Position numbers and translations under genes: made by a program
In this document: positions 37,348 through 45,946 of the stretch, piece by piece
Numbering within the stretch: the first letter of the stretch is position 1
How the letters are laid out: every line of letters begins with the position of its first letter
Assembly (NCBI RefSeq): GCF_902168135.1
Contig: NZ_CABHOL010000049.1
Coordinates: 1-64,000 of the forward strand
DNA: 64,000 bases
Origin: an uncultured Fluviicola sp.
GTDB lineage: Bacteria > Bacteroidota > Bacteroidia > Flavobacteriales_D > Crocinitomicaceae
Direction of reading: 5' to 3'
Notes under the pieces: generated by a model
Seen by the model: the letters and a program-made list of their open reading frames with translations, nothing else
Told to the model about the DNA's origin: nothing
The model's database searches: none

Positions 37348-38610
37348 TTACCTCAAAATGTTATTTCCGATCACACATTCCAAACATTTCTTTTTCGCAC
37401 AAAACTCATTGGTAAGTTCAATTAATCCCTGGGATTCTAATGCGTTGACAGGTTTGATGCCCGCCTTTTTCCAGGAGCTTATTTTTTCATTTTTTTCGGC
37501 AGGAAGCAGTTGCAGCATTTCAAATGCCTTGTTTCGGTAAGCAGCATCACTGAGACGATGTGACAACCACCAAAGAAAAGGAACAACACTGTTGGTGATA
37601 ATCGTACTGGCTGTTGCCAGACTAATGCCTGACGGGGCTTTCTTCTCTTTCCCAAAATCAAAATGAGTTGTCCAATAATCGTCTGCAGGTTTCATCAATT
37701 GCGTTTGAAGCATCATAAGCAGTTCTCGCGCAGGCAGGTACCAGGTATCAGAATCCCAATTCATTTCATGGACGAAGCTTGCAAACTGCGCCAGGCGTTG
37801 CGTGGGGAAACCACCGGGCCGGCATCCTTTGAATTTCCAGCTTTGTGTATTCAACGTTTTTAATTTGAGCCTGTAACGTTGAAAATCCCATTCTTTTTTT
37901 AATTCCTTGTGATACGTGACCGATTTTTCTTCGTTCAAAAAACCTCCCACCCCAAAAGCAATTGCCATTTTTTGCCTGTGGGTTGCTTTCAGAAATCTAT
38001 CAAAAGGAATTCCAACAGCCAGTTGCTGGAAAGGAAGCTGGTTCACCTTCATTCCGAATGCCCTGGAAATGCTATGGAACAACACTTCTTTGAAAGACAT
38101 TTTACCACTTTGGTACAAATGCTCCAATTCCATCATTTTGCGATCCATACGTTGAAAAAATGCTCGTTCCAATTGATTTACGATCATTACCTCAGGAACT
38201 TCCTTCAAAAAAGGTTCACACAGAATGAATCCCTGTCTTTTGTAATAATTCATGAACCAGTTAAAATGATCCCAATCTATCATAGGCTTCAATTCCACCG
38301 TTGGAAGAGGAATTCCTTCCACAAAAATTAATTGATCGTGCTCGTAAACCACATGAAGGATCACATTGGAATAAGCTTTGTCGAACTGATGACCGTGCAG
38401 ATTCCAATCGGATGACTTCACATGCATTTCAATATTGCCGGAATGCCTGATCTCATCCAACAGGATTTGTCCGTTGAAAAAATCAGGACCTGAATCCAGG
38501 TTGTGAATTCCTATATGAAGAATCTCAACTTTTTTGCCGTCTACGGTAAGCAGATTCGTTAGCGGAAGTCGTTTGTTCTTCCATAGAAAATGGAGGTAGT
38601 TTTCATTCAT
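37348..38610 (-). CDS. DUF2851 family protein
   Basis: Product of 420 aa. It begins ENYLHFLWKNKRLPLTNLLTVDGKKVEILHIG and has GPDFFNGQILLD, and later GNIEMHVKSSDWNLHGHQFD, which is the DUF2851 signature. A Cys cluster near the end (CAKKKCLECVIGN) could bind a metal or form disulfides. The family is nearly restricted to Bacteroidota and has no known function. It is soluble, with no signal peptide. It is transcribed alone. Confidence 0.88.
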   Translation of the reverse strand: MNENYLHFLWKNKRLPLTNLLTVDGKKVEILHIGIHNLDSGPDFFNGQILLDEIRHSGNIEMHVKSSDWNLHGHQFDKAYSNVILHVVYEHDQLIFVEGIPLPTVELKPMIDWDHFNWFMNYYKRQGFILCEPFLKEVPEVMIVNQLERAFFQRMDRKMMELEHLYQSGKMSFKEVLFHSISRAFGMKVNQLPFQQLAVGIPFDRFLKATHRQKMAIAFGVGGFLNEEKSVTYHKELKKEWDFQRYRLKLKTLNTQSWKFKGCRPGGFPTQRLAQFASFVHEMNWDSDTWYLPARELLMMLQTQLMKPADDYWTTHFDFGKEKKAPSGISLATASTIITNSVVPFLWWLSHRLSDAAYRNKAFEMLQLLPAEKNEKISSWKKAGIKPVNALESQGLIELTNEFCAKKKCLECVIGNNILR

Positions 38611-38696
38611 TTCGCATCGTTTCTACTTTAATTTAAGAAAAAAGGTGATTCTGTACAAGCGCTTTTCCAAAAATGAACGTTTCATACGAATATTAT

Positions 38697-38704
38697 TAAA
38701 TTTG
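38697..38704 (+). promoter_or_regulatory. -7 element of the LtaS-like gene
   Basis: TAAATTTG matches TAnnTTTG. It ends 28 nt before the ATG at 38733. The -33 region has TTT but not TTG. Confidence 0.5.
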
Positions 38705-38732
38705 CATTAAGTCAACATATCCAAACCGTTAA

Positions 38733-41135
38733 ATGAGCCTGTTCAAGTCAGTAATTAATAGAATATTTCCCTATTTCCTTTCCTTTTTTTTGGTCCTGGT
38801 AATCTCAAGAATCTTTCAAATGATTGCGGAACCCGACGAGATTTTTCGAACGAAAATCAGAACGGAATATCACGTAAAAGGAATGTTAATGGACTTCTTA
38901 CTTGCTCTTTTGGTTTCTGCAGCCGGAAGCATCCTTGCCATCATAAGCTCCCTGTTCCTTAAAAAAATCCGCCTCTTCTTTCTGCACTTGCTGGCTATCA
39001 TTGCTATTCTATGCAATTATGCACTCACGGTTTATTTTGTAAAAACAAATCAACTGTTGGGAGATGTTTTTTATCAATTGAGTTATTCCGAACTAACAAC
39101 TTCTGCCAACCTGGATTCCAACCTGACATTTTTTTCCGTAGCATTTCCAATCCTTTTGATCATCGGTTACTTTTCGATCGGACTCCAATTACGCAAGATC
39201 CGTTTTGGGAAAAGAAGTACTGTAATTTTTAGTTCATTGATGCTTCTTTCCTTGATTGCTTATCCATGGAAGGTGATTAGCTCACGTGATTATGTTGGAG
39301 ATATGGTAATCAATAACAAATTGATCGCCTTTATTGGTGTTAGTGAAAACCATTTTTTCGGGGAAAATGAACTGGACCTGGTAAGTACTTCTGTTTTTAA
39401 GCAGTTGGATGACTCCTTTTTTCCCGATCCTTCAGTGCGGGACAAAGAGTATTCTTTAATTCATGAACTGAAGCCTCAGAGTGAGCTAGGAACTTATCTG
39501 AACAAATCGCCAAAAGGTCCGCCGAATATTGTCATTATAATTGTCGAGTCTTTATCTACTTTTTTGATCGGTAACAACGAAAACAACCCGTGTCATTTTA
39601 TGCCTTTCCTGGATTCCCTGTCTGAGAAAAGTCTCTATTTTCCGAATTTTATGTCGACCTGCGAACGAACGCATAATGTGCTTCCTGCAGCGCTGGCTTC
39701 TGCTCCCAATCCGCCTGAAAAAGAATTTATGCAGAAGGAGGAATATCCACGGCATTGGTCCCTGATTTCACTGTTGGATGCATATTATTCACGTTTTTAT
39801 TGTGGTGTTGATCTTGGATTTGCCAATATGAACGAATTTATGGAGTATAACCAGGCAGATTACCAGGTTCATTCATGGGAACCTCAATTTTCAACCACCA
39901 GAAATGGTAATTTAAGTATTTGGGGATATGCAGACGATCAATTGTTTGAAAAATCATTAATCGATGATCGAAAGTACCCAACCAAACAACCCAAACTGGA
40001 TATTTTCTTAACGATCAGTACACATGAACCATTTTGCTATCCCAACAAGAAGCAATACATGGAGCAAGTGATCAAAAAATTAAAGCGGTCAAACAGTACA
40101 TCGAAACAAAAAGAGGAAATTACACGACTTTCTGAAATCTATGGAAGTTACCTTTTTACAGATGAAGCGCTGAAAAATTATTTCCGAAAAGCAGTCCGAA
40201 AACCAGATTACAACAATACTATTTTCTTCATTTTCGGTGATCATGGAAATCCTTTATTTCCACGGAATGAGATCCAGAAATACCAAACACCTTTATTTAT
40301 TTATTCACCCTTATTAAAAAAGCCGGGGAGATTTAATTCGATCTCTTCACATATCGACCTCGCTCCAACAATACTGAATTACCTTCGAATCAACTTTCCT
40401 GAATTGGAACTTCCGAAACAAGTCCCATTTTTCGGGAAGGAAATCTCTTTTGAAAAGCGATTCGTTTGCAAGCGGACTCTACCCTTGATTACGCTGGACT
40501 GTGAAACCAAACATTTGATCTATGGCGATCATTATCAATACCAGGGACAATTATACCGGATCCGGAAAGGAATGAATCTGACTACGGTAAACAATCCTTC
40601 CCTAAATGATAAATTGACAAAGAAGCTGTTTGCCTACCGGAAACTGGCACAATATTACCACGAGAACGACAAAATTCTTCCAAGGGAACAATTCCAGCGA
40701 TTTGCACGCAAAGGAAAAAAGACCGTTTTGCGTAAAGATTTTGTGAAAACTATTGTCCATAATGAGTCACGGGATCAATTCATAAAGCTGGCCCCGAAAA
40801 TTCGCATCAAAAAAGGGTGGAAAGCACTGGAGGTAGAACTTACCGGTGAGATCTTCCTAAACAACCGAAAGGAACTGGACGAATTTGTACGATTGTGTTA
40901 TGCTCTGGAACGGATCAAAAAGAAAAAAATGATTCGGTGGGATGACCATCGTCCGAAACTACAGAATCCGCTTCAGGTAAAAAAGTGGAACAAGATTACT
41001 TATTCGTTCTATATCGATGTTCGAAATTACAGCCTGGAAGATCAGAAATACGAATTGGTTTATTACTTGTTCAATCCCCAAAAAAACAATGTTAAACTTC
41101 GGAAAGGAATGATCCATGTGGTTGCATGGAAATAA
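38733..41135 (+). CDS. LtaS-like phosphoglycerol transferase/sulfatase-fold membrane enzyme with C-terminal extension
   Basis: Product of 800 aa. Five or so N-terminal membrane helices (about 1-210) are followed by an extracytoplasmic sulfatase-fold domain. Expected metal and catalytic residues are present: Glu272 in VIIIVESLST, the nucleophile Thr313 in STCERTHN, His431 in STHEPF, and Asp503-His504 in FGDHGNP. Family members transfer phosphoglycerol or phosphoethanolamine to glycans or lipids. Beyond about residue 630 there is a basic, beta-rich extension of some 170 residues, absent from typical LtaS (about 650 aa). It faces the mtnA gene convergently. Confidence 0.88.
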   Translation: MSLFKSVINRIFPYFLSFFLVLVISRIFQMIAEPDEIFRTKIRTEYHVKGMLMDFLLALLVSAAGSILAIISSLFLKKIRLFFLHLLAIIAILCNYALTVYFVKTNQLLGDVFYQLSYSELTTSANLDSNLTFFSVAFPILLIIGYFSIGLQLRKIRFGKRSTVIFSSLMLLSLIAYPWKVISSRDYVGDMVINNKLIAFIGVSENHFFGENELDLVSTSVFKQLDDSFFPDPSVRDKEYSLIHELKPQSELGTYLNKSPKGPPNIVIIIVESLSTFLIGNNENNPCHFMPFLDSLSEKSLYFPNFMSTCERTHNVLPAALASAPNPPEKEFMQKEEYPRHWSLISLLDAYYSRFYCGVDLGFANMNEFMEYNQADYQVHSWEPQFSTTRNGNLSIWGYADDQLFEKSLIDDRKYPTKQPKLDIFLTISTHEPFCYPNKKQYMEQVIKKLKRSNSTSKQKEEITRLSEIYGSYLFTDEALKNYFRKAVRKPDYNNTIFFIFGDHGNPLFPRNEIQKYQTPLFIYSPLLKKPGRFNSISSHIDLAPTILNYLRINFPELELPKQVPFFGKEISFEKRFVCKRTLPLITLDCETKHLIYGDHYQYQGQLYRIRKGMNLTTVNNPSLNDKLTKKLFAYRKLAQYYHENDKILPREQFQRFARKGKKTVLRKDFVKTIVHNESRDQFIKLAPKIRIKKGWKALEVELTGEIFLNNRKELDEFVRLCYALERIKKKKMIRWDDHRPKLQNPLQVKKWNKITYSFYIDVRNYSLEDQKYELVYYLFNPQKNNVKLRKGMIHVVAWK

Positions 41136-41197
41136 TGACCTCTTTCTCTTCTGAAACAGAAGGATAGCGTAATATTCAGTTTAATAAAACTGTTGTA

Positions 41198-42262
41198 TTA
41201 GTTGTATTCCGGGAACAATTCCAACAATCCTTCTTCGCTTGCGCTACAAACCCCACGTTCGGTAATCAGTGCTGTAACCAAACGGGCCGGTGTAACATCA
41301 AAACCGTAATTGCTTGCCTGGGTAGTTTCCGGACAGATCAATACTTCATCCAGCTGACCTGTGATCTTGCTTTTACCGACCACGTAGCGTACTTCGTTCT
41401 GATTCCGTTGTTCGATCGGGATTTCTTTCAGGCCATCACGGATGGTCATATCCAAAGTAGTTGACGGAAGCGCTACATAAAAAGGAATATGATTATCTCG
41501 TGCAGCCAATGCTTTCAGATAAGTTCCGATCTTATTGGCAACGTCTCCCTGGCGGGTTGTTCGGTCTGTTCCGACAATACACATATCAACCATACCGTGC
41601 TGCATCAAATGTCCGCCCTGGTTATCTACAATCAGTGTATGCGGAACATCGTGTCTTGTCAATTCGTAACAGGTCAGATTTGCACCTTGTAAGCGCGGGC
41701 GTGTTTCATCCACCCAAACATGCACTTTAATTCCTTTTTGAATCGCCTGGTAAATCGGAGAAGTAATGGTTCCCCACTCGATACAACCCAGCATTCCTGC
41801 ATTGCAATGCGTCAGGATGTGAACCGTTTCACCATTTTTCTTTCTGGAAAGTTCTTCGATCAATGGCAATCCGTGAACACCGATCATGCGACAGGTTTCC
41901 ACATCATCTTCCACGATTCTGGCAGCTTCCTCCCAGGCAGTTTGAACCAAATCCGAAGCATTTGCCAATTTTGCCTTCATACGGTCGAGCGCCCAGAATA
42001 GATTCACAGCCGTTGGGCGGGAAAGACGCAGATCTTCGAAAGCTTCTTCCATATTTGCACCTTCACGAGCTGCCAGGTAAATCCCATATGCAGCAGTAGC
42101 ACCGATTAACGGAGCACCACGAACAACCATATCTTTGATAGCACGTTCCGCATCTTTGTACGTGATCAACTTCTCAACAACCCATTCATGGGGTAATTTA
42201 CGTTGATCTATTACTTCTACATACTTGTCCTCGGTTGTCCAAATGGTTCTGAATGCGCTCAT
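41198..42262 (-). CDS. mtnA: S-methyl-5-thioribose-1-phosphate isomerase
   Basis: Product of 354 aa that converts methylthioribose-1-phosphate to methylthioribulose-1-phosphate in methionine salvage. Family motifs include DMVVRGAPLIGATAAYG, THCNAGMLGCIEWGT with the catalytic Cys, and CIVGTDRTTRQGDVANKIGTY with the catalytic Asp. It has its own promoter although it follows mtnC by 106 bp. Confidence 0.96.
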   Translation of the reverse strand: MSAFRTIWTTEDKYVEVIDQRKLPHEWVVEKLITYKDAERAIKDMVVRGAPLIGATAAYGIYLAAREGANMEEAFEDLRLSRPTAVNLFWALDRMKAKLANASDLVQTAWEEAARIVEDDVETCRMIGVHGLPLIEELSRKKNGETVHILTHCNAGMLGCIEWGTITSPIYQAIQKGIKVHVWVDETRPRLQGANLTCYELTRHDVPHTLIVDNQGGHLMQHGMVDMCIVGTDRTTRQGDVANKIGTYLKALAARDNHIPFYVALPSTTLDMTIRDGLKEIPIEQRNQNEVRYVVGKSKITGQLDEVLICPETTQASNYGFDVTPARLVTALITERGVCSASEEGLLELFPEYN

Positions 42263-42279
42263 AAACTTAATTTATGCCG

Positions 42280-42307
42280 CAAAATTAATCTATTTGAAAC
42301 AAATCAA
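42280..42307 (-). promoter_or_regulatory. Promoter of mtnA
   Basis: TAATTTTG (42287-42280, minus) matches TAnnTTTG. TTG (42307-42305) lies 17 nt upstream. The leader is about 12-15 nt. Confidence 0.55.
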
Positions 42308-42368
42308 ATGAATTCCGCGTTATTTTACCCCGCGTTTTTCCGGAAGTTTTTATTCAAAGAAACCCGCT

Positions 42369-43064
42369 CTATTCAAAAATCAGCTCGTCAAAGGAAGTCA
42401 CGAATTGCTTCCAGGAAGGGGCCATACCATCTCTTGCCAATTGAACTGTTTGATATCCGGTTGAATCTGCAGCCTGTAATTCTTCTTCAATATCACTCAG
42501 GAAAAGGATTTCTGAAGGATCAAGATTCAATTCTTTCGCAATTTTAGCGTAAGTCGCAGCTTCTCGCTTGCCACCTGTATTGGTGTCAAAATAATAGGAA
42601 AAATAAGGTGTCAGATCACCTGCGATGCTGTAGCCGAAGATCAGTTTTTGAGCAGGAACAGAGCCTGAAGAAAATACCCCAAGGTTGATTCCCTGTTCTT
42701 TCCAGCTTTTCAGGTTCGCCGCTACTTCCGGGTAAACATGCCCCTTCAGTTCTCCGTCGCGGTAACCGGCATCCCACAAAACTCCCTGCAGGGTTTTGAG
42801 CGGTGTGGTCTTTCGGTCCTCGACACTCCATTTATAGAGTTTATCAATGATTTGCTCATCTGTAGACAAGATTTCTCCGTCTTCGGATTTTGCCAGCTGC
42901 ACCGTTTCTTCGAATGCTTCTTTAACTATCAGGCGGTCTTTCAAAGCCAGCAGATCAGAAATATTTTCCCGGAAATACGGAAACAGCTCTTCGGCAACGA
43001 AAGTGATAGAAGAAGTTGTTCCTTCGATATCAGTAAGAATGAATTGAGGTCTTTTAATCGTCAT
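42369..43064 (-). CDS. mtnC: Acireductone synthase (enolase-phosphatase E1)
   Basis: HAD-superfamily enzyme of 231 aa that enolises and dephosphorylates diketo-methylthiopentyl-phosphate. FILTDIEGTTSSITFV carries the nucleophile Asp and the Glu-Gly-Thr typical of E1. LGVFSSGSVPAQKLIFG is motif II, and EILFLSDIEEELQAA is motif IV. It lies 65 bp after mtnD, whose product uses its product. Confidence 0.95.
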   Translation of the reverse strand: MTIKRPQFILTDIEGTTSSITFVAEELFPYFRENISDLLALKDRLIVKEAFEETVQLAKSEDGEILSTDEQIIDKLYKWSVEDRKTTPLKTLQGVLWDAGYRDGELKGHVYPEVAANLKSWKEQGINLGVFSSGSVPAQKLIFGYSIAGDLTPYFSYYFDTNTGGKREAATYAKIAKELNLDPSEILFLSDIEEELQAADSTGYQTVQLARDGMAPSWKQFVTSFDELIFE

Positions 43065-43129
43065 ATCAATAAGTTTTTATCCGGTAAAAATGTAATTCCG
43101 CACTATTATGTCTATGAGGTAATATCGTT

Positions 43130-43669
43130 TTATCGCGCCACTCGAAAATCGTTGAATCGCTGTTCCAGTTTTGATTCCGTATAATGTGGCACCCATCCGC
43201 TCATGTCAATAAAAATACGGATCGCTTTCACGAACGGGTTCGTTTCTCCTGCATCAAACCAGTGCTTTGTGCCTTCCGGAACTGAGATCAGATCTCCCTT
43301 CTCGCATAACAAATTAAACACCGGCTCTGTTTCCAGGTTGAACCAAAACAACCCTTCTCCGTCCACAAAAAAACGGATCTCGTCTTCGGAATGCGTGTGT
43401 TCTGCTAAAAACTTCGCGCGGATGGCTTCGTAATTTTCAGTCAGTTTATTAATGGTAATGACATCTGCAGTCTGGTAACCACCGGCTTCCATAAAAGGAC
43501 TCAAGCTCGATTCATAAGCCTTCAGGATCTCTTCCTGGTCTGCACTGTCCTCAAAAACAACATCCGCCTGCCATTGATCAAAAAAGATCCCGCGGGCATT
43601 CATAAATTCGCGGATTTTCTGCGGATCACGCTCCGTGATATTCAAATCGGGAATGGATAAAACTGCCAT
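43130..43669 (-). CDS. mtnD: Acireductone dioxygenase
   Basis: Cupin of 179 aa that cleaves acireductone to the 2-oxo precursor of methionine (Fe form). The metal ligands are visible in EHTHSEDEIRFFVDG (two His, one Glu) and PEGTKHWFDAG (third His). The ATG begins only 4 nt after a TAATTTTG -7 box, so the mRNA could be leaderless. It is first of the mtnDC pair and diverges from the barrel gene at 43792. Confidence 0.95.
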   Translation of the reverse strand: MAVLSIPDLNITERDPQKIREFMNARGIFFDQWQADVVFEDSADQEEILKAYESSLSPFMEAGGYQTADVITINKLTENYEAIRAKFLAEHTHSEDEIRFFVDGEGLFWFNLETEPVFNLLCEKGDLISVPEGTKHWFDAGETNPFVKAIRIFIDMSGWVPHYTESKLEQRFNDFRVAR

Positions 43670-43673
43670 ACAA

Positions 43674-43706
43674 CAAAATTAGTGAATTGCGAATTGTGAA
43701 TCGCAA
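43674..43706 (-). promoter_or_regulatory. Promoter of mtnD, adjacent to the start codon
   Basis: TAATTTTG (43681-43674, minus) matches TAnnTTTG. A TTG (43706-43704) lies 22 nt upstream, slightly long. Only 4 nt separate the box from the ATG. The spacer region also holds an imperfect inverted repeat around GAATTGCGA / TCGCAAATTC (43684-43710). Confidence 0.5.
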
Positions 43707-43756
43707 ATTCGTTGAATTTCTATTACAAAAATGGGATTAACACTTTTGGTATTACA

Positions 43757-43786
43757 TTTGTACCTGGTTTAGGCTGTTTATTTTTG
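43757..43786 (+). promoter_or_regulatory. Promoter of the BamA/TamA-like barrel gene
   Basis: TTTG (43757-43760) is followed after 18 nt by TATTTTTG (43779-43786), a good match to the Bacteroidota promoter. The gene's GTG start lies 5 nt after the -7 box. Confidence 0.6.
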
Positions 43787-43791
43787 TACCG

Positions 43792-44937
43792 GTGCTTCTT
43801 CGCTTCAAATATTCCTTCTTTCTCTTGCTACTTGCAGTTTTTTGCAGCATGGAAAGTATGGCCCAAAAAAAGGAATTCTTTGGCGTTCGGTATTTCAAGC
43901 GGATCTTTTTTGATACCATGCCCAAAGAGAGGCCTCAATTCCTGGCTTATCCGACAGTTGCCTATTCTCCGGAAACGAGTTTGGAATTGGGGGTTAGTGC
44001 CCTTTATGTACGCTATGCAAAAGGCGATACCAATAACCGTCTGAGTGAAATCAACGGATTTGCCTTCTATACTTTTCAAAATCAGTTTGGCGGCATTATA
44101 GAACATGCTATTTATTCGGACAAAAACAAGTGGTTTTTCCTGGGAAAAATGAAATTCCAGAGTTTCCCGCTGACATTTTACGGAATTGGTGCGGAAGCTC
44201 CGAATATCAAACTTTCCAAGGTGGAAGCTTTCCAATTCCAGCTTAAGGAAAGATTGCTGCATAAAATTCACGGGAATTTTTACGGCGGATTAGAATTCGA
44301 CCTGCAGCATCTTGGAAGAGTCCGTTTCAATGATTACGACACTTCCAATTATTACGAAAAGCCTCTGGGGCATGAAGGATCTACTAATCTGGGGACCGGT
44401 TTCGGAATTTTGTATGACAACCGGCACAATGTGCTGAACGTGAGGCATGGTTTTTTCTCAGAGCTCGCTTTTTTGTATTACGGGCCTCAATTCGGAAGCA
44501 AATACGAGTTTTCTTCCATGTTCACCGACATACGCTGGTTTCACCCAATCCGGAAACGGAATGTACTGGCCGTTCACGCCGTCGGGCAATTCAGCTTTGG
44601 AAATCCACCGTTTAATCAATTGGCTTTGCTGGGTGGTGAAAGTATCATGCGCGGTTATTACCTGGGGCGATTCCGCGACCGGAATTTAATTGCCACTCAA
44701 GTGGAATACCGCATGCTTCCCTTCTCTTTCGCGAAGCGCTGGGGAGCTTCTGTTTTTGCAGGAACAGGTTTCGTGTATAATACTTTTGCTTCGGTCGAAT
44801 CCAATCATTTGCTTGTTGCAGGTGGTGCCGGGGTACGTTTTCTTTTATTCCGCAAAAAAGATGTGTGGGTAAGGCTCGATGTGGCGTTCACCAGGGAAGG
44901 TCAGGGAGTTTACATTTACATTGGAGAAGCTTTTTGA
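43792..44937 (+). CDS. BamA/TamA-family outer-membrane barrel, no POTRA domains
   Basis: Product of 381 aa. A signal peptide MLLRFKYSFFLLLLAVFCSMESMAQ is followed directly by a barrel of about 16 amphipathic strands. GGESIMRGYYLGRFRDRNL resembles the conserved Omp85 loop-6 (V/M)RG(F/Y) motif. Without POTRA domains it is more likely a substrate-specific pore or surface-antigen relative than a barrel-assembly factor. The start is GTG 43792. No in-frame ATG precedes the signal peptide core, and the promoter lies so close that the mRNA may lack a leader. Confidence 0.8.
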   Translation: MLLRFKYSFFLLLLAVFCSMESMAQKKEFFGVRYFKRIFFDTMPKERPQFLAYPTVAYSPETSLELGVSALYVRYAKGDTNNRLSEINGFAFYTFQNQFGGIIEHAIYSDKNKWFFLGKMKFQSFPLTFYGIGAEAPNIKLSKVEAFQFQLKERLLHKIHGNFYGGLEFDLQHLGRVRFNDYDTSNYYEKPLGHEGSTNLGTGFGILYDNRHNVLNVRHGFFSELAFLYYGPQFGSKYEFSSMFTDIRWFHPIRKRNVLAVHAVGQFSFGNPPFNQLALLGGESIMRGYYLGRFRDRNLIATQVEYRMLPFSFAKRWGASVFAGTGFVYNTFASVESNHLLVAGGAGVRFLLFRKKDVWVRLDVAFTREGQGVYIYIGEAF

Positions 44938-45051
44938 CAGGTTGCATCTTCATTTCCCAATTAAACCCAAACAATCCTAAAAAAACCTAATTATTCGAAT
45001 CGATTTTTTCGAATTGCCTTTCTTTAATAGACCAATTATAAAAGAAAAATT

Positions 45052-45912
45052 ATGAAAGTATTCAACAAATCCATTCTAATGGGCCTGCTGGCTGTTGGAA
45101 TGCTGGCGGTATCCTCTTGTAAGCCAATTTATAAATGTGGTGACCCTATTCCGGAGAAAAAGAAAGGCGGTAAAAGACTTCAGGCGGTGGTGTCAGAACG
45201 AGATTCTTTATGTACTTCCCTTGCTGACCAAAAAGCGGTCAACGAGCGACTTGTTTCTGACAACAAAAATCTTCAAATGAAACTTTCCGGACAGGAAAAC
45301 ATCAACGAGAACCAGTCTGCAGAGTTGAGCCAAAAGGAAAGAGATCTTCAGAACAAGAACAAGGATCTACAGGAGAAAGAGCGCATGCTTCGTGAAATGC
45401 AGGCAATTATTGCACGTCAGGATGAAATGACCAAAAAACTGAATCAGACTTTACGGGATGCATTGGTTGGATTTAACTCGGATGAATTGACCATGGAAAT
45501 CCGTGACGGAAAAGTCTACGTGTCCATGTCGGATAAACTGTTATTCAAATCGGGTTCCAATGCAGTAGAACCAAAAGGTGTTGAAGCTTTGAAAGTATTG
45601 GCTGATGTATTGAACAAAAACCCGGATATACAAATTTTGGTAGAAGGCCATACTGACAATGTTCCGATCAAAACGGCGGTATACAAAGACAACTGGGATT
45701 TGAGTGTAGCCCGTGCAACTTCCATTACACGTATGCTGAATGAGAAATATGGGGTTGCAGCAACCCGTATGACAGCTTCAGGTCGTGGTGAGTATTTTCC
45801 GAAAGCATCGAATGACACCGCAGAAGGAAAAGCCAAAAACCGACGAACTGAGATCATTCTTTCTCCGAAATTGGATGAGATTATGAATTTGCTGAATAAT
45901 TCGGGTAAATAA
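45052..45912 (+). CDS. OmpA-family lipoprotein with coiled-coil linker
   Basis: Product of 286 aa. The lipoprotein signal ends in LAVSSC (Cys23). A coiled coil follows (about residues 45-130, rich in Q, E, K, L), then a C-terminal OmpA peptidoglycan-binding domain: LLFKSGSNAVEPKGVEALKVLA, VEGHTDNVPIK and ASGRGEYFPKASN, ending NRRTEIILSP. It resembles a Pal or MotB-like periplasmic tether linking the outer membrane to peptidoglycan. It lies 114 bp after the barrel gene and may be cotranscribed with it. Confidence 0.9.
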   Translation: MKVFNKSILMGLLAVGMLAVSSCKPIYKCGDPIPEKKKGGKRLQAVVSERDSLCTSLADQKAVNERLVSDNKNLQMKLSGQENINENQSAELSQKERDLQNKNKDLQEKERMLREMQAIIARQDEMTKKLNQTLRDALVGFNSDELTMEIRDGKVYVSMSDKLLFKSGSNAVEPKGVEALKVLADVLNKNPDIQILVEGHTDNVPIKTAVYKDNWDLSVARATSITRMLNEKYGVAATRMTASGRGEYFPKASNDTAEGKAKNRRTEIILSPKLDEIMNLLNNSGK

Positions 45913-45916
45913 TTAC

Positions 45917-45946
45917 AGTAGTGGCGCGATTAATCGCGCCACTACT
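45917..45946. repeat. 30-bp perfect palindrome between convergent genes
   Basis: The arms AGTAGTGGCGCGATT and AATCGCGCCACTACT are exact complements with no loop. It fills the gap between the OmpA lipoprotein stop (45912) and the pirin stop (45947). There is no T run on either side, so it is not a classical terminator. It may be a REP-like dispersed element. Confidence 0.9.

Noticed and set aside
41177-41192. Small hairpin CAGTTT-AATA-AAACTG between the LtaS-like gene and mtnA as a terminator
   Set aside because: The stem is only 6 bp and AT-rich, without a T run.
43670-43791. SAM-type riboswitch before the methionine-salvage genes
   Set aside because: The mtnD start is 4 nt from its -7 box, leaving no room for a leader. 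The inverted repeat there lies upstream of the transcript.
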